Source: Desulfobulbaceae bacterium (lineage in GTDB: Bacteria; Desulfobacterota; Desulfobulbia; Desulfobulbales; Desulfocapsaceae). From it: a stretch of DNA of 10,317 nucleotides. The notes below the pieces were generated by a model. The model did no database searches. It saw only the letters and a list, made by a program, of their open reading frames with translations, and was not told where the DNA came from. The position numbers and the translations under genes were made by a program. Of this stretch, positions 1 to 6,205 are shown piece after piece. Location of the stretch: contig JAHEMX010000088.1 in NCBI GenBank assembly GCA_024643445.1, positions 1-10,317 on the forward strand, given 5' to 3'. Numbering within the stretch: position 1 is the stretch's first letter; the number at the start of each line of letters is the position of its first letter.

Positions 1-220
1 CATACCAGAGAGGAAAACCGCTCGGTACACACTGATTAAGGCAGCGAAAGAAACCGTGAAAGAAGCCTTCCCGGTTGATAGTGACGGTCAGCCGTTTACT
101 GCCGTCAAACCCCTTTTCATGGCAGAAAGGACAATCTGCGACATAGGTCGTTTTATCAAGGACACCATTGACCAGATGCTTTTTGTAAAAATCAAAAACC
201 GCTTGACCGTAATCATTCAT
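1..220 (-). CDS. CHC2-type zinc-finger protein, primase-like (partial, 3' end beyond window)
   Basis: Reading leftward from an ATG at 220 gives 73 codons that run off the window edge. The visible part is the N-terminus of a protein with a four-cysteine zinc-ribbon pattern: Cys30-Pro-Phe-Cys33-His34, then a strand-rich stretch, then Phe58-Arg-Cys60-x3-Cys64. This order (CPxC, hydrophobic strand, FxC, C, then a Gly/Pro turn) resembles the CHC2 zinc finger at the front of DnaG-type and phage T7-type primases, where it helps recognise single-stranded DNA. A Toprim catalytic domain, and possibly a helicase, would be expected in the missing part; that is inference. An in-frame TAG lies three codons upstream of the ATG, which fixes this as the first possible start, although the ribosome-binding site is weak (an A-rich run). 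The gene is 80 bases downstream of the large signalling gene on the same strand and could share its transcript. It is not the usual housekeeping dnaG context. Confidence 0.7.
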   Translation of the reverse strand, partial: MNDYGQAVFDFYKKHLVNGVLDKTTYVADCPFCHEKGFDGSKRLTVTINREGFFHGFFRCLNQCVPSGFPLWY

Positions 221-300
221 GCTTTTTTTCTAAATACATTTCAACTTTCCGTCTATCCGAAGTCGGGCGCAGACCTGCAGCGTACCGGTGGGCCATTGAA

Positions 301-3300
301 CTAGGCATTTGTTTTGATAATTGCCTGGAGATGGGCTGAGATTAAATCCTCAGTGAATTTGACATGGACCGAATATTCATTCTCTACGTTTTGTCTGCTT
401 CTCACGGCAATGATCGAACCGAGAACATCCATCTGTCTTCCCACGGCCCCTTCCATGGCAACCATGACCCGAATCTTGCGGCCAAGCATGACACGGGCAT
501 GTTTTTTCTGGGATATCCGCATGAAGAAAGACACCCCTCCGCGAGAGATGTCAATGAGTTCACCCTGAGTCGAAAAACCGGTATCACGCCATTTGTCGTC
601 AAGCAGGACTGAAGAAACCTTACCGGAAAGGTTGTGCCTCTGAGCCCCCCGGCGATCTCTATCGGCAGACGTGAAAAATTTCTCCAAACTGACGTATTTC
701 TGACAGAAATCGTTAATCTTTGTTTCCAGGGCCGGGTATTCTTCCCGCAACGTCATCAGCTCGCTTTCGCCCAGATACATGACTTCAGCCTGTCCAAGAG
801 AAGCGGCACTGACTGTCCACACAGAAGCATCCACAACCGTGTCGGCGCCCAGGATATCCCCTCTTACGGCAGTCTTTATCAATTTCTCTTCCGTTTTATC
901 CTGGTAGAAAATCTTCACCGATCCGCTATTAATGAAGAATAACCCCGACTGCGTATCGCCCTGTTGGAAAATCAGTTCTTCATTGTCATAGATCTTCCGT
1001 TCGGTGGCGTGGATAAAGGTTGCAAATTCCTCCGTTGAGAGCTCATCGTATAGTTCCGACCAGGCCTCCATATCCATCTGTGCAACCGAGGCGATCTTTT
1101 CTTCTTCAATGATTTCTGCAGCCTGAATAATTTCAGACAGGGCCATCGGATCAATATCCACCAGCCATGTCCGCAGCATCTCGGCATCTTCAAAACGGCG
1201 CTTGGCCGCCATGGTGCCAATCAGTTTGAGAAGCGATATCTTTGCAGAATCAATTTTATCCTGTTGGACCAACTCTTCTATCCGAAGATATGAAGGCATT
1301 TCTTTGAGGTTCTGTACTTCCTGACCTGCTTCGCCTTCTGAGTCGGCCGCTGCACCGTCTTCGGACGAGGAACCTGCTGCGGCAGCTGATTTGGCTTTGT
1401 CCTCCAGACGTTCTTCAATTTTTCTTATCGCAACCTCGGTGTCCTGCCAGACAGCAGGAGACAGTTTTTTGTTCACTTTTTTCTTCTGTGTGTCAAGAAA
1501 CGCAAGAAGAGCATCCCTGCCCGTCTCGGAACCGCTCCGGGAGAGAACTTTTATCGTCTCCATGATCAGCGGTTCCCTGATATCGGCAGAAAAATTCTCC
1601 TGATCCTCAAGCAAGGTCCCGAGATGTCGCGCCGTTTCCTCATCACTGTAGGGGAGCAGCGCTTTGACGACCTGGCAGAGCATAGCTTCACTTGCTTCCC
1701 CCAGGCACTTGATGAGCGTCTCTTTGCGCTGATCGCCGCTGATGGTGTAAATGGAGACAAATGCTTCACGCTGGACCCTGATATCATCATGACGCAGAAA
1801 GGGGAAAAGCGCCGGTATCTGTTCGATACCAGCCATAACCCCTGCCAGTTTTATCAGGTTCCGCTTCCCATACCACGGCATTGGCTCAGGCAGTTTTTCA
1901 ATGATCAATTCCCTGGCAACCGACCCCATATCACCAAGCAAATCAACAATTTTCAGACGATTTGCCGGTTCTTCTTCCTGCAACAATTTTTCAACAATAA
2001 AGTCACCGGCAGGACGGCCGGACATGATCAGTCGCCGCCCTGTCTTGGGGGCACCTCCCTCAGCCAGGAAAAGAGCAAGCTGTTTTTTATAGAAGGCGCG
2101 GTTGTAGGAACGATCCTGTATACGTCCAACGAGATCGACCACGGCAGAATTTTTGGGCAATTGACCGGTGCGAATCTGATGAAAAACAGGCAGTATCTGG
2201 TCACCCCTGGCATAATTGCCCCGATCCCAGGAGTAGTTGATAATAGCCTGCAAAAGAAGGACTGATTTCTTATAGGTCGTATCGCCTTCAGAAGAGGAAG
2301 TAATCCACAGCAGAAGCGCATCGGTTAATAACTCCAGCAAATCCCAGCGTTCCATCTCCAGAAGTATTTCGCCGCTTGACACGATCGGGAGAATAAGCCG
2401 CTTACGATCATCCTCGGTACCATGCAGCATTTCACCTGACAACATTTTGATAAGCCGGGCACCATCTTCATCTTCGCCCTGCTTGATAAGCTTTTCTATC
2501 GTGGCCGGCAGGCTTGAGATGATTTCGTCGCTCTTCAGACCAGTCTTCCCGCCACTGAGCAGGCCACCGATAGCGGTCTCGATCCGTTTCTCCTTTCGCT
2601 CCTGTTCGCCGCTTTGCATCAGGGATCGCGCCCTTTCCCTGCCGACAAATTGTTTACCCTTTGTCGTTGCAAGCAACTTTTTCAGGGTCATCCCGACAAT
2701 TCTTGCCTCGACCGTGTCGGTTTTTTTCTGCCGCACATATTGCCTGACCCAGCGATGCAACTGCCTCATTACCGCATCAAACGGTTGATTCGGCATTGCT
2801 GCCGTCAGTTGTGAAAAAAATTGTTGTGGAAAACCTTCGCCATATTTCTGGGCATAGAGAATTGCCAGCAGCGCCTCGTTCAGTTTCTCCAACAGCAATC
2901 CCGCAGCCGCGGTGATAACCTCGACCCGGTCAGCCTTCAGCAGGCTACCGGTATTCTCCATAAAATGGCTGTATGAAGAGGAAATAAATGGTTTATTCTT
3001 ATCTGTTTTTTTCTCCGCCTCACGCAAAAACCGTGCGACTCCCGCAACAATAACGCTTACCGCATGTTCCCGGTCGCTCAGGAGCAGTTGCAGGGCTGAG
3101 AGCCCCTCCTGTCTCTTGCTTTCACCAAAAAGATAGGCCAGCAGGTCATTGGTTACAACAGGTGTGTCAAACTGCAAATGCAGGGCTGGTGACTGAGCGG
3201 CACTCTGCTCTTCTGCCGAGGGATTGTATTCGTCCGGAAAGCAGTGTTCAAGGCCAAGACTATCAACAAAAGGTCTGCCTCCTCCCTCGTTGTCTATCGC

Positions 3301-3657
3301 CTCTTTCCGGGCAACAAATGCGGACAGCACAGCCTGGAAGAGATCATGGTCAAAGGTGGGCAAAAAAACGACATTATCCAGCTTAAGCAGATTAAGGTGA
3401 CGATAGATGAGGAGTTCGGTAAACTCGGCAAGCATCTTTTCCGGCACATCCACCCCGCACAACCAGGCAACGTCATCCCTTCTGCCGAAAGACAGCACTC
3501 CAAAATCACCGGCATATTGTTTCAGGGTCTGATAGGCTTTTTCGTTGGTATTGCCAACCTGTGGGGAATTTACCGGATAGAGGCGCGAGGTAGTAACGGC
3601 ATTGTTAAATGCTTTTAATGCCCTGAATGCCTCTTTTTGTTTCTGCTCTAAGCTCAT
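301..3657 (-). CDS. HEAT-repeat / cyclic-nucleotide-binding-like / PilZ domain signalling protein
   Basis: This is a soluble 1118-residue protein with no signal peptide or membrane span. Residues 1-~110 form a helical N-terminal region containing an SRLYPVNSPQV segment, like the front of other delta-proteobacterial HEAT/HD-type proteins. Residues ~110-540 are mostly helical and unrecognised. Residues ~540-740 contain short helical pairs of HEAT-repeat type. An Ala/Ser/Gly/Glu-rich linker spans ~753-780. A CNMP-binding-type beta-roll occupies ~866-985 (YDNEELIFQQGD, LFFINSGSVKIF, RGDILGA). A PilZ domain fills ~1000-1118, with the c-di-GMP signature RxxxR at R1003/R1007 and DxSxxG at D1036-S1038-G1041. 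PilZ domains with both motifs normally bind c-di-GMP. The CNBD lacks the usual arginine of the phosphate-binding cassette. The likely role is a scaffold or effector that converts c-di-GMP level, and possibly a second ligand, into protein-protein contacts; the target is unknown. An in-frame TAA nine bases before the ATG makes this the first start. The nearest Shine-Dalgarno match (GGAGG) is unusually far away, about 15 bases. Confidence 0.9.
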   Translation of the reverse strand: MSLEQKQKEAFRALKAFNNAVTTSRLYPVNSPQVGNTNEKAYQTLKQYAGDFGVLSFGRRDDVAWLCGVDVPEKMLAEFTELLIYRHLNLLKLDNVVFLPTFDHDLFQAVLSAFVARKEAIDNEGGGRPFVDSLGLEHCFPDEYNPSAEEQSAAQSPALHLQFDTPVVTNDLLAYLFGESKRQEGLSALQLLLSDREHAVSVIVAGVARFLREAEKKTDKNKPFISSSYSHFMENTGSLLKADRVEVITAAAGLLLEKLNEALLAILYAQKYGEGFPQQFFSQLTAAMPNQPFDAVMRQLHRWVRQYVRQKKTDTVEARIVGMTLKKLLATTKGKQFVGRERARSLMQSGEQERKEKRIETAIGGLLSGGKTGLKSDEIISSLPATIEKLIKQGEDEDGARLIKMLSGEMLHGTEDDRKRLILPIVSSGEILLEMERWDLLELLTDALLLWITSSSEGDTTYKKSVLLLQAIINYSWDRGNYARGDQILPVFHQIRTGQLPKNSAVVDLVGRIQDRSYNRAFYKKQLALFLAEGGAPKTGRRLIMSGRPAGDFIVEKLLQEEEPANRLKIVDLLGDMGSVARELIIEKLPEPMPWYGKRNLIKLAGVMAGIEQIPALFPFLRHDDIRVQREAFVSIYTISGDQRKETLIKCLGEASEAMLCQVVKALLPYSDEETARHLGTLLEDQENFSADIREPLIMETIKVLSRSGSETGRDALLAFLDTQKKKVNKKLSPAVWQDTEVAIRKIEERLEDKAKSAAAAGSSSEDGAAADSEGEAGQEVQNLKEMPSYLRIEELVQQDKIDSAKISLLKLIGTMAAKRRFEDAEMLRTWLVDIDPMALSEIIQAAEIIEEEKIASVAQMDMEAWSELYDELSTEEFATFIHATERKIYDNEELIFQQGDTQSGLFFINSGSVKIFYQDKTEEKLIKTAVRGDILGADTVVDASVWTVSAASLGQAEVMYLGESELMTLREEYPALETKINDFCQKYVSLEKFFTSADRDRRGAQRHNLSGKVSSVLLDDKWRDTGFSTQGELIDISRGGVSFFMRISQKKHARVMLGRKIRVMVAMEGAVGRQMDVLGSIIAVRSRQNVENEYSVHVKFTEDLISAHLQAIIKTNA

Positions 3658-3737
3658 CGTTTTTTAAAGCTTCCTCCGAACCGGCGATCAGATCACTGGA
3701 CACCTTGAACAATCGCCTTTTCGTCCGATCTCTATGA

Positions 3738-3759
3738 TATGCTCGAAATTTTATGCTCG
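3738..3759. repeat. Short direct repeat, two copies of TATGCTCG
   Basis: TATGCTCG occurs at 3738-3745 and 3752-3759, separated by AAATTT, giving a 14-base period. On the minus strand it lies immediately downstream of the TATAAT at 3773-3768 and about 80-100 bases before the PilZ gene start. This is a plausible place for a dimeric regulator, but the repeat may be chance; no second site was seen. Confidence 0.35.
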
Positions 3760-3767
3760 GAATATCA

Positions 3768-3773
3768 ATTATA
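3768..3773 (-). promoter_or_regulatory. Candidate -10 element upstream of the PilZ gene
   Basis: A perfect TATAAT reads on the minus strand about 110 bases before the ATG at 3657. No good -35 hexamer lies 16-18 bases upstream of it, so on sequence alone it is only a possible promoter. It competes with the better-spaced pair at 3916-3945. Confidence 0.3.
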
Positions 3774-3915
3774 CAGCTTCGGTAAAATTTCCCGCATGCC
3801 CTGGCCTCGAACGAAAAACCTGATTATTTCAGATACTCCACAGCAATGCTGTAAATGTAGTTCACTTTTTGCTCTCAAGAACAAGATACTGCAAATGACA
3901 CCATCTCCTTTTTTA

Positions 3916-3945
3916 TGACTACCACGGCATCGAAGTAAAAGTCAA
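3916..3945 (-). promoter_or_regulatory. Candidate sigma70-like promoter for the PilZ gene leader
   Basis: On the minus strand TTGACT (five of six matches to the -35 consensus) is followed after 18 bases by TAGTCA, a modest -10. Immediately downstream is AAGGAG (3910-3905). Transcription from here would give the PilZ gene an untranslated leader of roughly 250 bases. Confidence 0.35.
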
Positions 3946-4078
3946 GAAAGACGGATGGTTAATAGCACTGCCCGGCCGTTTTCAGGCATTTTTGCAGAGG
4001 CCTCATCGTCTGGGGACGTCCCCCTCATCTCTCAACCCTCAACAAATTATACACGCAAACAGCACCATCTATCCAGCT

Positions 4079-4669
4079 TTATAACGCTGTAATGACGCAT
4101 TTTTTTTGCAACAGAAGAATAATTTCGGCCAGCGGCAGGCCGACTACATTCGAGTATGACCCGTTTACCGATTCAACCAGCACGCCGCCTCTGCCTTGAA
4201 TACCATACGCGCCGGCCTTATCCATCGGTTCTCCCGTCATGACATAGGCGTGCGCCAGGGCCTCGGCAAAGGGAGCGAAGCGGACCTCTGTTTTCCGGCT
4301 GTCCAGGATACTGGTCTTTTCACTTTTGTTCATCAGGCAATAGCCTGTCCGGACTTCATGCGTTCTGCCGGCAAGACGCATCAGCATTGTCACCGCATCT
4401 TCAGGTGATGACGGCTTTCCCAGAAGCTCGTCGTCAATGGTGACGATGGTGTCTGCCGAGAGGATCCAGGCAGACGGGTATTCCAGGCCGACCTGTTCCG
4501 CCTTCTGCTCCGCCATCCTCCGCACATAATCATCAGCCCCCTCGCCCGCAGCCGGGACCTCGTCGATTTCCGCCGGACAGACAATAAACGACAGTCCAAG
4601 TTCCTGCAAAAACCGTTTCCTACGTGGAGATGCCGAGGCAAGTACCAATTCTTTGATCGTTCGCAACAT
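4079..4669 (-). CDS. maf: Maf-family nucleoside triphosphate pyrophosphatase (YhdE-like, dTTP/UTP type)
   Basis: This gene encodes 196 residues of a cytoplasmic house-cleaning enzyme. The family hydrolyses non-canonical or excess nucleoside triphosphates (dTTP, UTP and modified forms) to monophosphate and pyrophosphate. Visible motifs are the N-terminal ASASPRR loop (residues 11-17, phosphate contacts), EIDE (34-37), SADTIV with the catalytic Asp73, LLGKPSSPEDA (82-92), KAGAYGIQG (151-159) and VGLPL (176-180). The IQG-type motif and the overall pattern match YhdE-like Maf rather than the YceF type. The reading frame can be extended to a TTG at 4705, but the ATG at 4669 is preceded by AAGGAG at 8-base spacing and places the family's hydrophobic strand and ASxSPRR at the normal distance from the N-terminus, so I choose 4669. 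The gene stands alone, with 421 bases to the next gene on its left and 329 bases to the regulator on its right. Confidence 0.95.
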   Translation of the reverse strand: MLRTIKELVLASASPRRKRFLQELGLSFIVCPAEIDEVPAAGEGADDYVRRMAEQKAEQVGLEYPSAWILSADTIVTIDDELLGKPSSPEDAVTMLMRLAGRTHEVRTGYCLMNKSEKTSILDSRKTEVRFAPFAEALAHAYVMTGEPMDKAGAYGIQGRGGVLVESVNGSYSNVVGLPLAEIILLLQKKCVITAL

Positions 4670-4998
4670 AGAGACCGCTCCTTCTCTTCCGGCAATCATT
4701 GCCAAGCGTCAGCCCCGGGCGATCAGCGAGTCCGGAGATATTAATTGGCGATCACTTTACAGGAAAAAATGGATTCCGATAAGCCCCTCCCCGCGTTCAC
4801 GGGTCGCGATAGCCCAGCCCTGCCCCTGTTACGCTACTACCGGCTGCGTGGTACCCAGAAATAGCGGGAATCTTGAATTATCGGGTTTTACGTTCTGGAT
4901 AAAGACAAACAGCACTATGGTTCACGGGGAGATAAGGTTTTCCGTGTCTAAGCGAGACAGGCAGTGGTTCTGAGGAAAATGGTAACTGGTTTGCCTGA
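4670..4998. other. 329-base gap between maf and the FadR-type regulator
   Basis: It holds the maf ribosome-binding site at its left end (AAGGAG on the minus strand, 4683-4678). Otherwise I see no gene, no strong terminator for the regulator and no convincing promoter. A plus-strand frame that stays open across most of it starts inside maf and has no family resemblance. The minus strand of 4790-4860 is G-rich with several short G-runs. Confidence 0.4.
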
Positions 4999-5721
4999 TC
5001 AGTCGGCGAGAAAGCTCTGATAGCGGGATTGACTTCGGCTGAGGTGGTCGCGCATCGCCTGTCTTGCCTTCTTGGCGTCGCGGATGGCAATTGCCTCATA
5101 GATACGCTGATGCTCATCGAGTATCTGGCTCATGTAGGTTGTTTGGCCCTCAGTTGCGATGAGTTTGAGCTGCAGTTGGGCTCTCGGAATCGTCTTGTCT
5201 CCCAGAAACTCCAAAAATTCTTTATACTTGCGATTATTTGTAGCATCAGCGATGGCGCGATGAAATTCATAATCCGCCTTTACCGCCGACCCTCCCTTTT
5301 TCACTTGAACAATCATTTCCTGCAAAGCTTCAAAAATTTTTGCTTGATGGGCCACTGAACACCGTGCACAAGCAAGACTGGCCGCCTCAATCTCCACGGC
5401 CATACGCAGCTCTAAAATTTCCAGGACATCGGAAATCTGGGCGTGATCAAAGGCAAAAATTGAACCATTTGCCCTGGCCGGTGCCAGGACCAATACGCCT
5501 GCTCCCTGCCGCGGCTTAAGAAGACCTTCCGCTTTCAGAGCAGCAATCGCCTCGCGAATAACCGTCCTGCTTACCCCGAACTTCAGGCTCAGCGACGGCT
5601 CCGTCGGCAACATCATTCCAGGCTGCAACACGCCACTCTGTATATCGGCACGCAGACCGCTTATCACCTTTTCAGTCAGGGTAATCTTCGGTCGCTTCTT
5701 CTCGGTAGCAGAATCATTCAT
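4999..5721 (-). CDS. FadR-subfamily GntR transcriptional regulator (FCD domain)
   Basis: The 240-residue length is typical of FadR-type GntR regulators. Residues ~13-80 form the winged helix-turn-helix: LTEKVISGLRADIQSGVLQPG, then LPTEPSLSLKFGVSRTVIREAI, then the wing LLKPRQGAGVLVL. Residues ~95-230 are the all-helical FCD ligand-binding domain. Candidate metal/ligand residues are Asp150, His154 (DYEFH), His204 (DEHQRI) and His226 (RDHLSRS), the Asp-His3 set usual for FCD proteins that sense small carboxylates. Divergent placement against gudD, the lyase and the transporter genes suggests it represses or otherwise controls them in response to an aldarate or a breakdown product. The effector is inferred from context, not read from the sequence. 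The ATG at 5721 has only a weak purine-rich ribosome-binding site. Functional relatives near uronate and aldarate genes are ExuR/UxuR/LldR-like; I cannot assign a specific name. Confidence 0.92.
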   Translation of the reverse strand: MNDSATEKKRPKITLTEKVISGLRADIQSGVLQPGMMLPTEPSLSLKFGVSRTVIREAIAALKAEGLLKPRQGAGVLVLAPARANGSIFAFDHAQISDVLEILELRMAVEIEAASLACARCSVAHQAKIFEALQEMIVQVKKGGSAVKADYEFHRAIADATNNRKYKEFLEFLGDKTIPRAQLQLKLIATEGQTTYMSQILDEHQRIYEAIAIRDAKKARQAMRDHLSRSQSRYQSFLAD

Positions 5722-5808
5722 TCTTTTATCTATTCATTTCAGGTTTCAAGCGGTACGCACAAAGAGCATTTCATGGCGGTGCCGGGGTTATTCCACTTGT
5801 GTTTATTC

Positions 5809-5832
5809 ATCATACTACTTAATCCCTGATTA
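5809..5832 (-). promoter_or_regulatory. Candidate regulator promoter -10 with overlapping inverted repeat
   Basis: On the minus strand TATGAT (5814-5809, five of six to the -10 consensus) lies about 90 bases before the regulator's start; the -35 match is poor. Just upstream, TAATC-CCT-GATTA (5820-5832) is a 5-base-arm inverted repeat lying in what would be the spacer. A site there would suit autoregulation by the FCD regulator. The arms do not show the GT/AC core commonly described for FadR-subfamily operators, so this is a weak candidate. Confidence 0.3.
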
Positions 5833-5849
5833 GGAAACGATTATCTCTT

Positions 5850-5885
5850 GAAAAAGGAAAAAACCATGGCAGGGCGCCCCTGCCA
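5850..5885 (-). terminator. Intrinsic-terminator-like hairpin on the minus strand ahead of the regulator
   Basis: TGGCAGGG (5867-5874), a CGC loop, and CCCTGCCA (5878-5885) form an 8-bp GC-rich stem. Read on the minus strand it is followed within three bases by two runs of T (complement of 5850-5863), the form of a rho-independent terminator. On the plus strand no T-run follows. It lies about 130 bases upstream of the regulator's start, so it would stop leftward transcripts begun in the AT-rich block before they reach that gene. Confidence 0.5.
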
Positions 5886-5951
5886 GTTGTACTTCACGCA
5901 AAGAGAAAAAAGTATCTATATATCTTTATATATTACATATTATTTTTTTAT

Positions 5952-5965
5952 GTAAAAATTTTTAC
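5952..5965. promoter_or_regulatory. Perfect 14-base palindrome in the divergent region, candidate operator
   Basis: GTAAAAATTTTTAC is its own reverse complement. It overlaps a second inverted repeat, TTACATA (5933-5939) with TATGTAA (5949-5955). It sits about 60 bases upstream of the gudD -35 element in an extremely AT-rich block. The symmetric site beside a divergent dimeric regulator makes an operator plausible; an A/T-rich bending or UP-like element is the alternative. Confidence 0.4.
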
Positions 5966-6023
5966 CAAGTGAAATGTCCAACAATACAAACGATGAAGAC
6001 GACCATAAAATTCATATTATGTG

Positions 6024-6053
6024 TTGACGATATTAATCATACTGTGTTATGAG
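6024..6053 (+). promoter_or_regulatory. Candidate sigma70-like promoter for the gudD operon
   Basis: TTGACG (6024-6029, five of six to the -35 consensus) is followed after 18 bases by TATGAG (6048-6053, four of six to the -10). It lies about 150 bases before the gudD start and just downstream of the AT-rich block that could enhance it. This is the best-spaced pair on the plus strand of this gap. Confidence 0.5.
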
Positions 6054-6205
6054 TTAAGGCAATTTGTGGGGCATAAAATGCGAGGTTCTTGGCTGTCTGA
6101 AAGGCAATGTCCGGGTTTTGACCGTATCGGCTCGCTGGACTTCCCGTTTGCATGGCACAACTGCCGTACCCAGGTGAGACACGCTTTTTCATGGAGAGCT
6201 AATCT

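Larger units (their letters stand above)
3658..4078. other. 421-base intergenic leader between maf and the PilZ gene
   Basis: I see no convincing gene here. Read on the minus strand toward the PilZ gene, the stretch holds a promoter-like pair (TTGACT at 3945-3940, TAGTCA at 3921-3916, 18-base spacer), followed by an isolated AAGGAG at 3910-3905 that leads into only a very short reading frame. Further down come a perfect TATAAT at 3773-3768 and an 8-base direct repeat. A 12-base perfect palindrome (GGGGACGTCCCC) lies at 4012-4023. On the plus strand the frame from 3899 to 4084 is open but has no usable start. The region may be a long untranslated leader or may contain worn-out remnants of older genes. 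Confidence 0.5.
5722..6205. other. 484-base divergent regulatory region between regulator and gudD
   Basis: It contains the candidate promoters for both directions, a GC-rich hairpin with T-rich tail on the minus strand, a 14-base palindrome in a roughly 50-base AT-rich block (about 5915-5965), and a short possible leader reading frame ending at the gudD start. These are itemised separately. No longer gene is seen. Confidence 0.6.

Noticed and set aside
1312..1389. Alanine/serine/glutamate-rich coding stretch considered as a repeat or insertion
   Set aside because: It is a simple flexible linker between the HEAT-like repeats and the CNBD, with no tandem DNA repeat unit.
1624..2265. 213-codon open frame on the plus strand inside the PilZ gene
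   Set aside because: It is antisense to a long, well-supported gene, shows no recognisable domain, and fits the pattern of a shadow frame.
3899..4084. Plus-strand open stretch (reads YDYHGIEVKVKKDGW in part) running into the maf end
   Set aside because: It looks mildly protein-like, but it has no usable start codon, follows directly after a stop and matches no family I recognise. At most it is a remnant of an older gene.
4790..4860. G-rich minus-strand segment considered as a G-quadruplex or small structured RNA
   Set aside because: Only three G-runs are closely spaced and no stable long stem could be drawn by eye, so the support is too weak.
4942..4956. TGTCT/AGACA stem considered as a terminator for the regulator gene
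   Set aside because: It has only five base pairs, a mixed composition and no T-run on the minus strand.
4653..4973. 106-codon plus-strand frame between maf and the regulator
   Set aside because: It starts inside maf, has no supporting ribosome-binding site and no family resemblance, and its composition is not protein-like.
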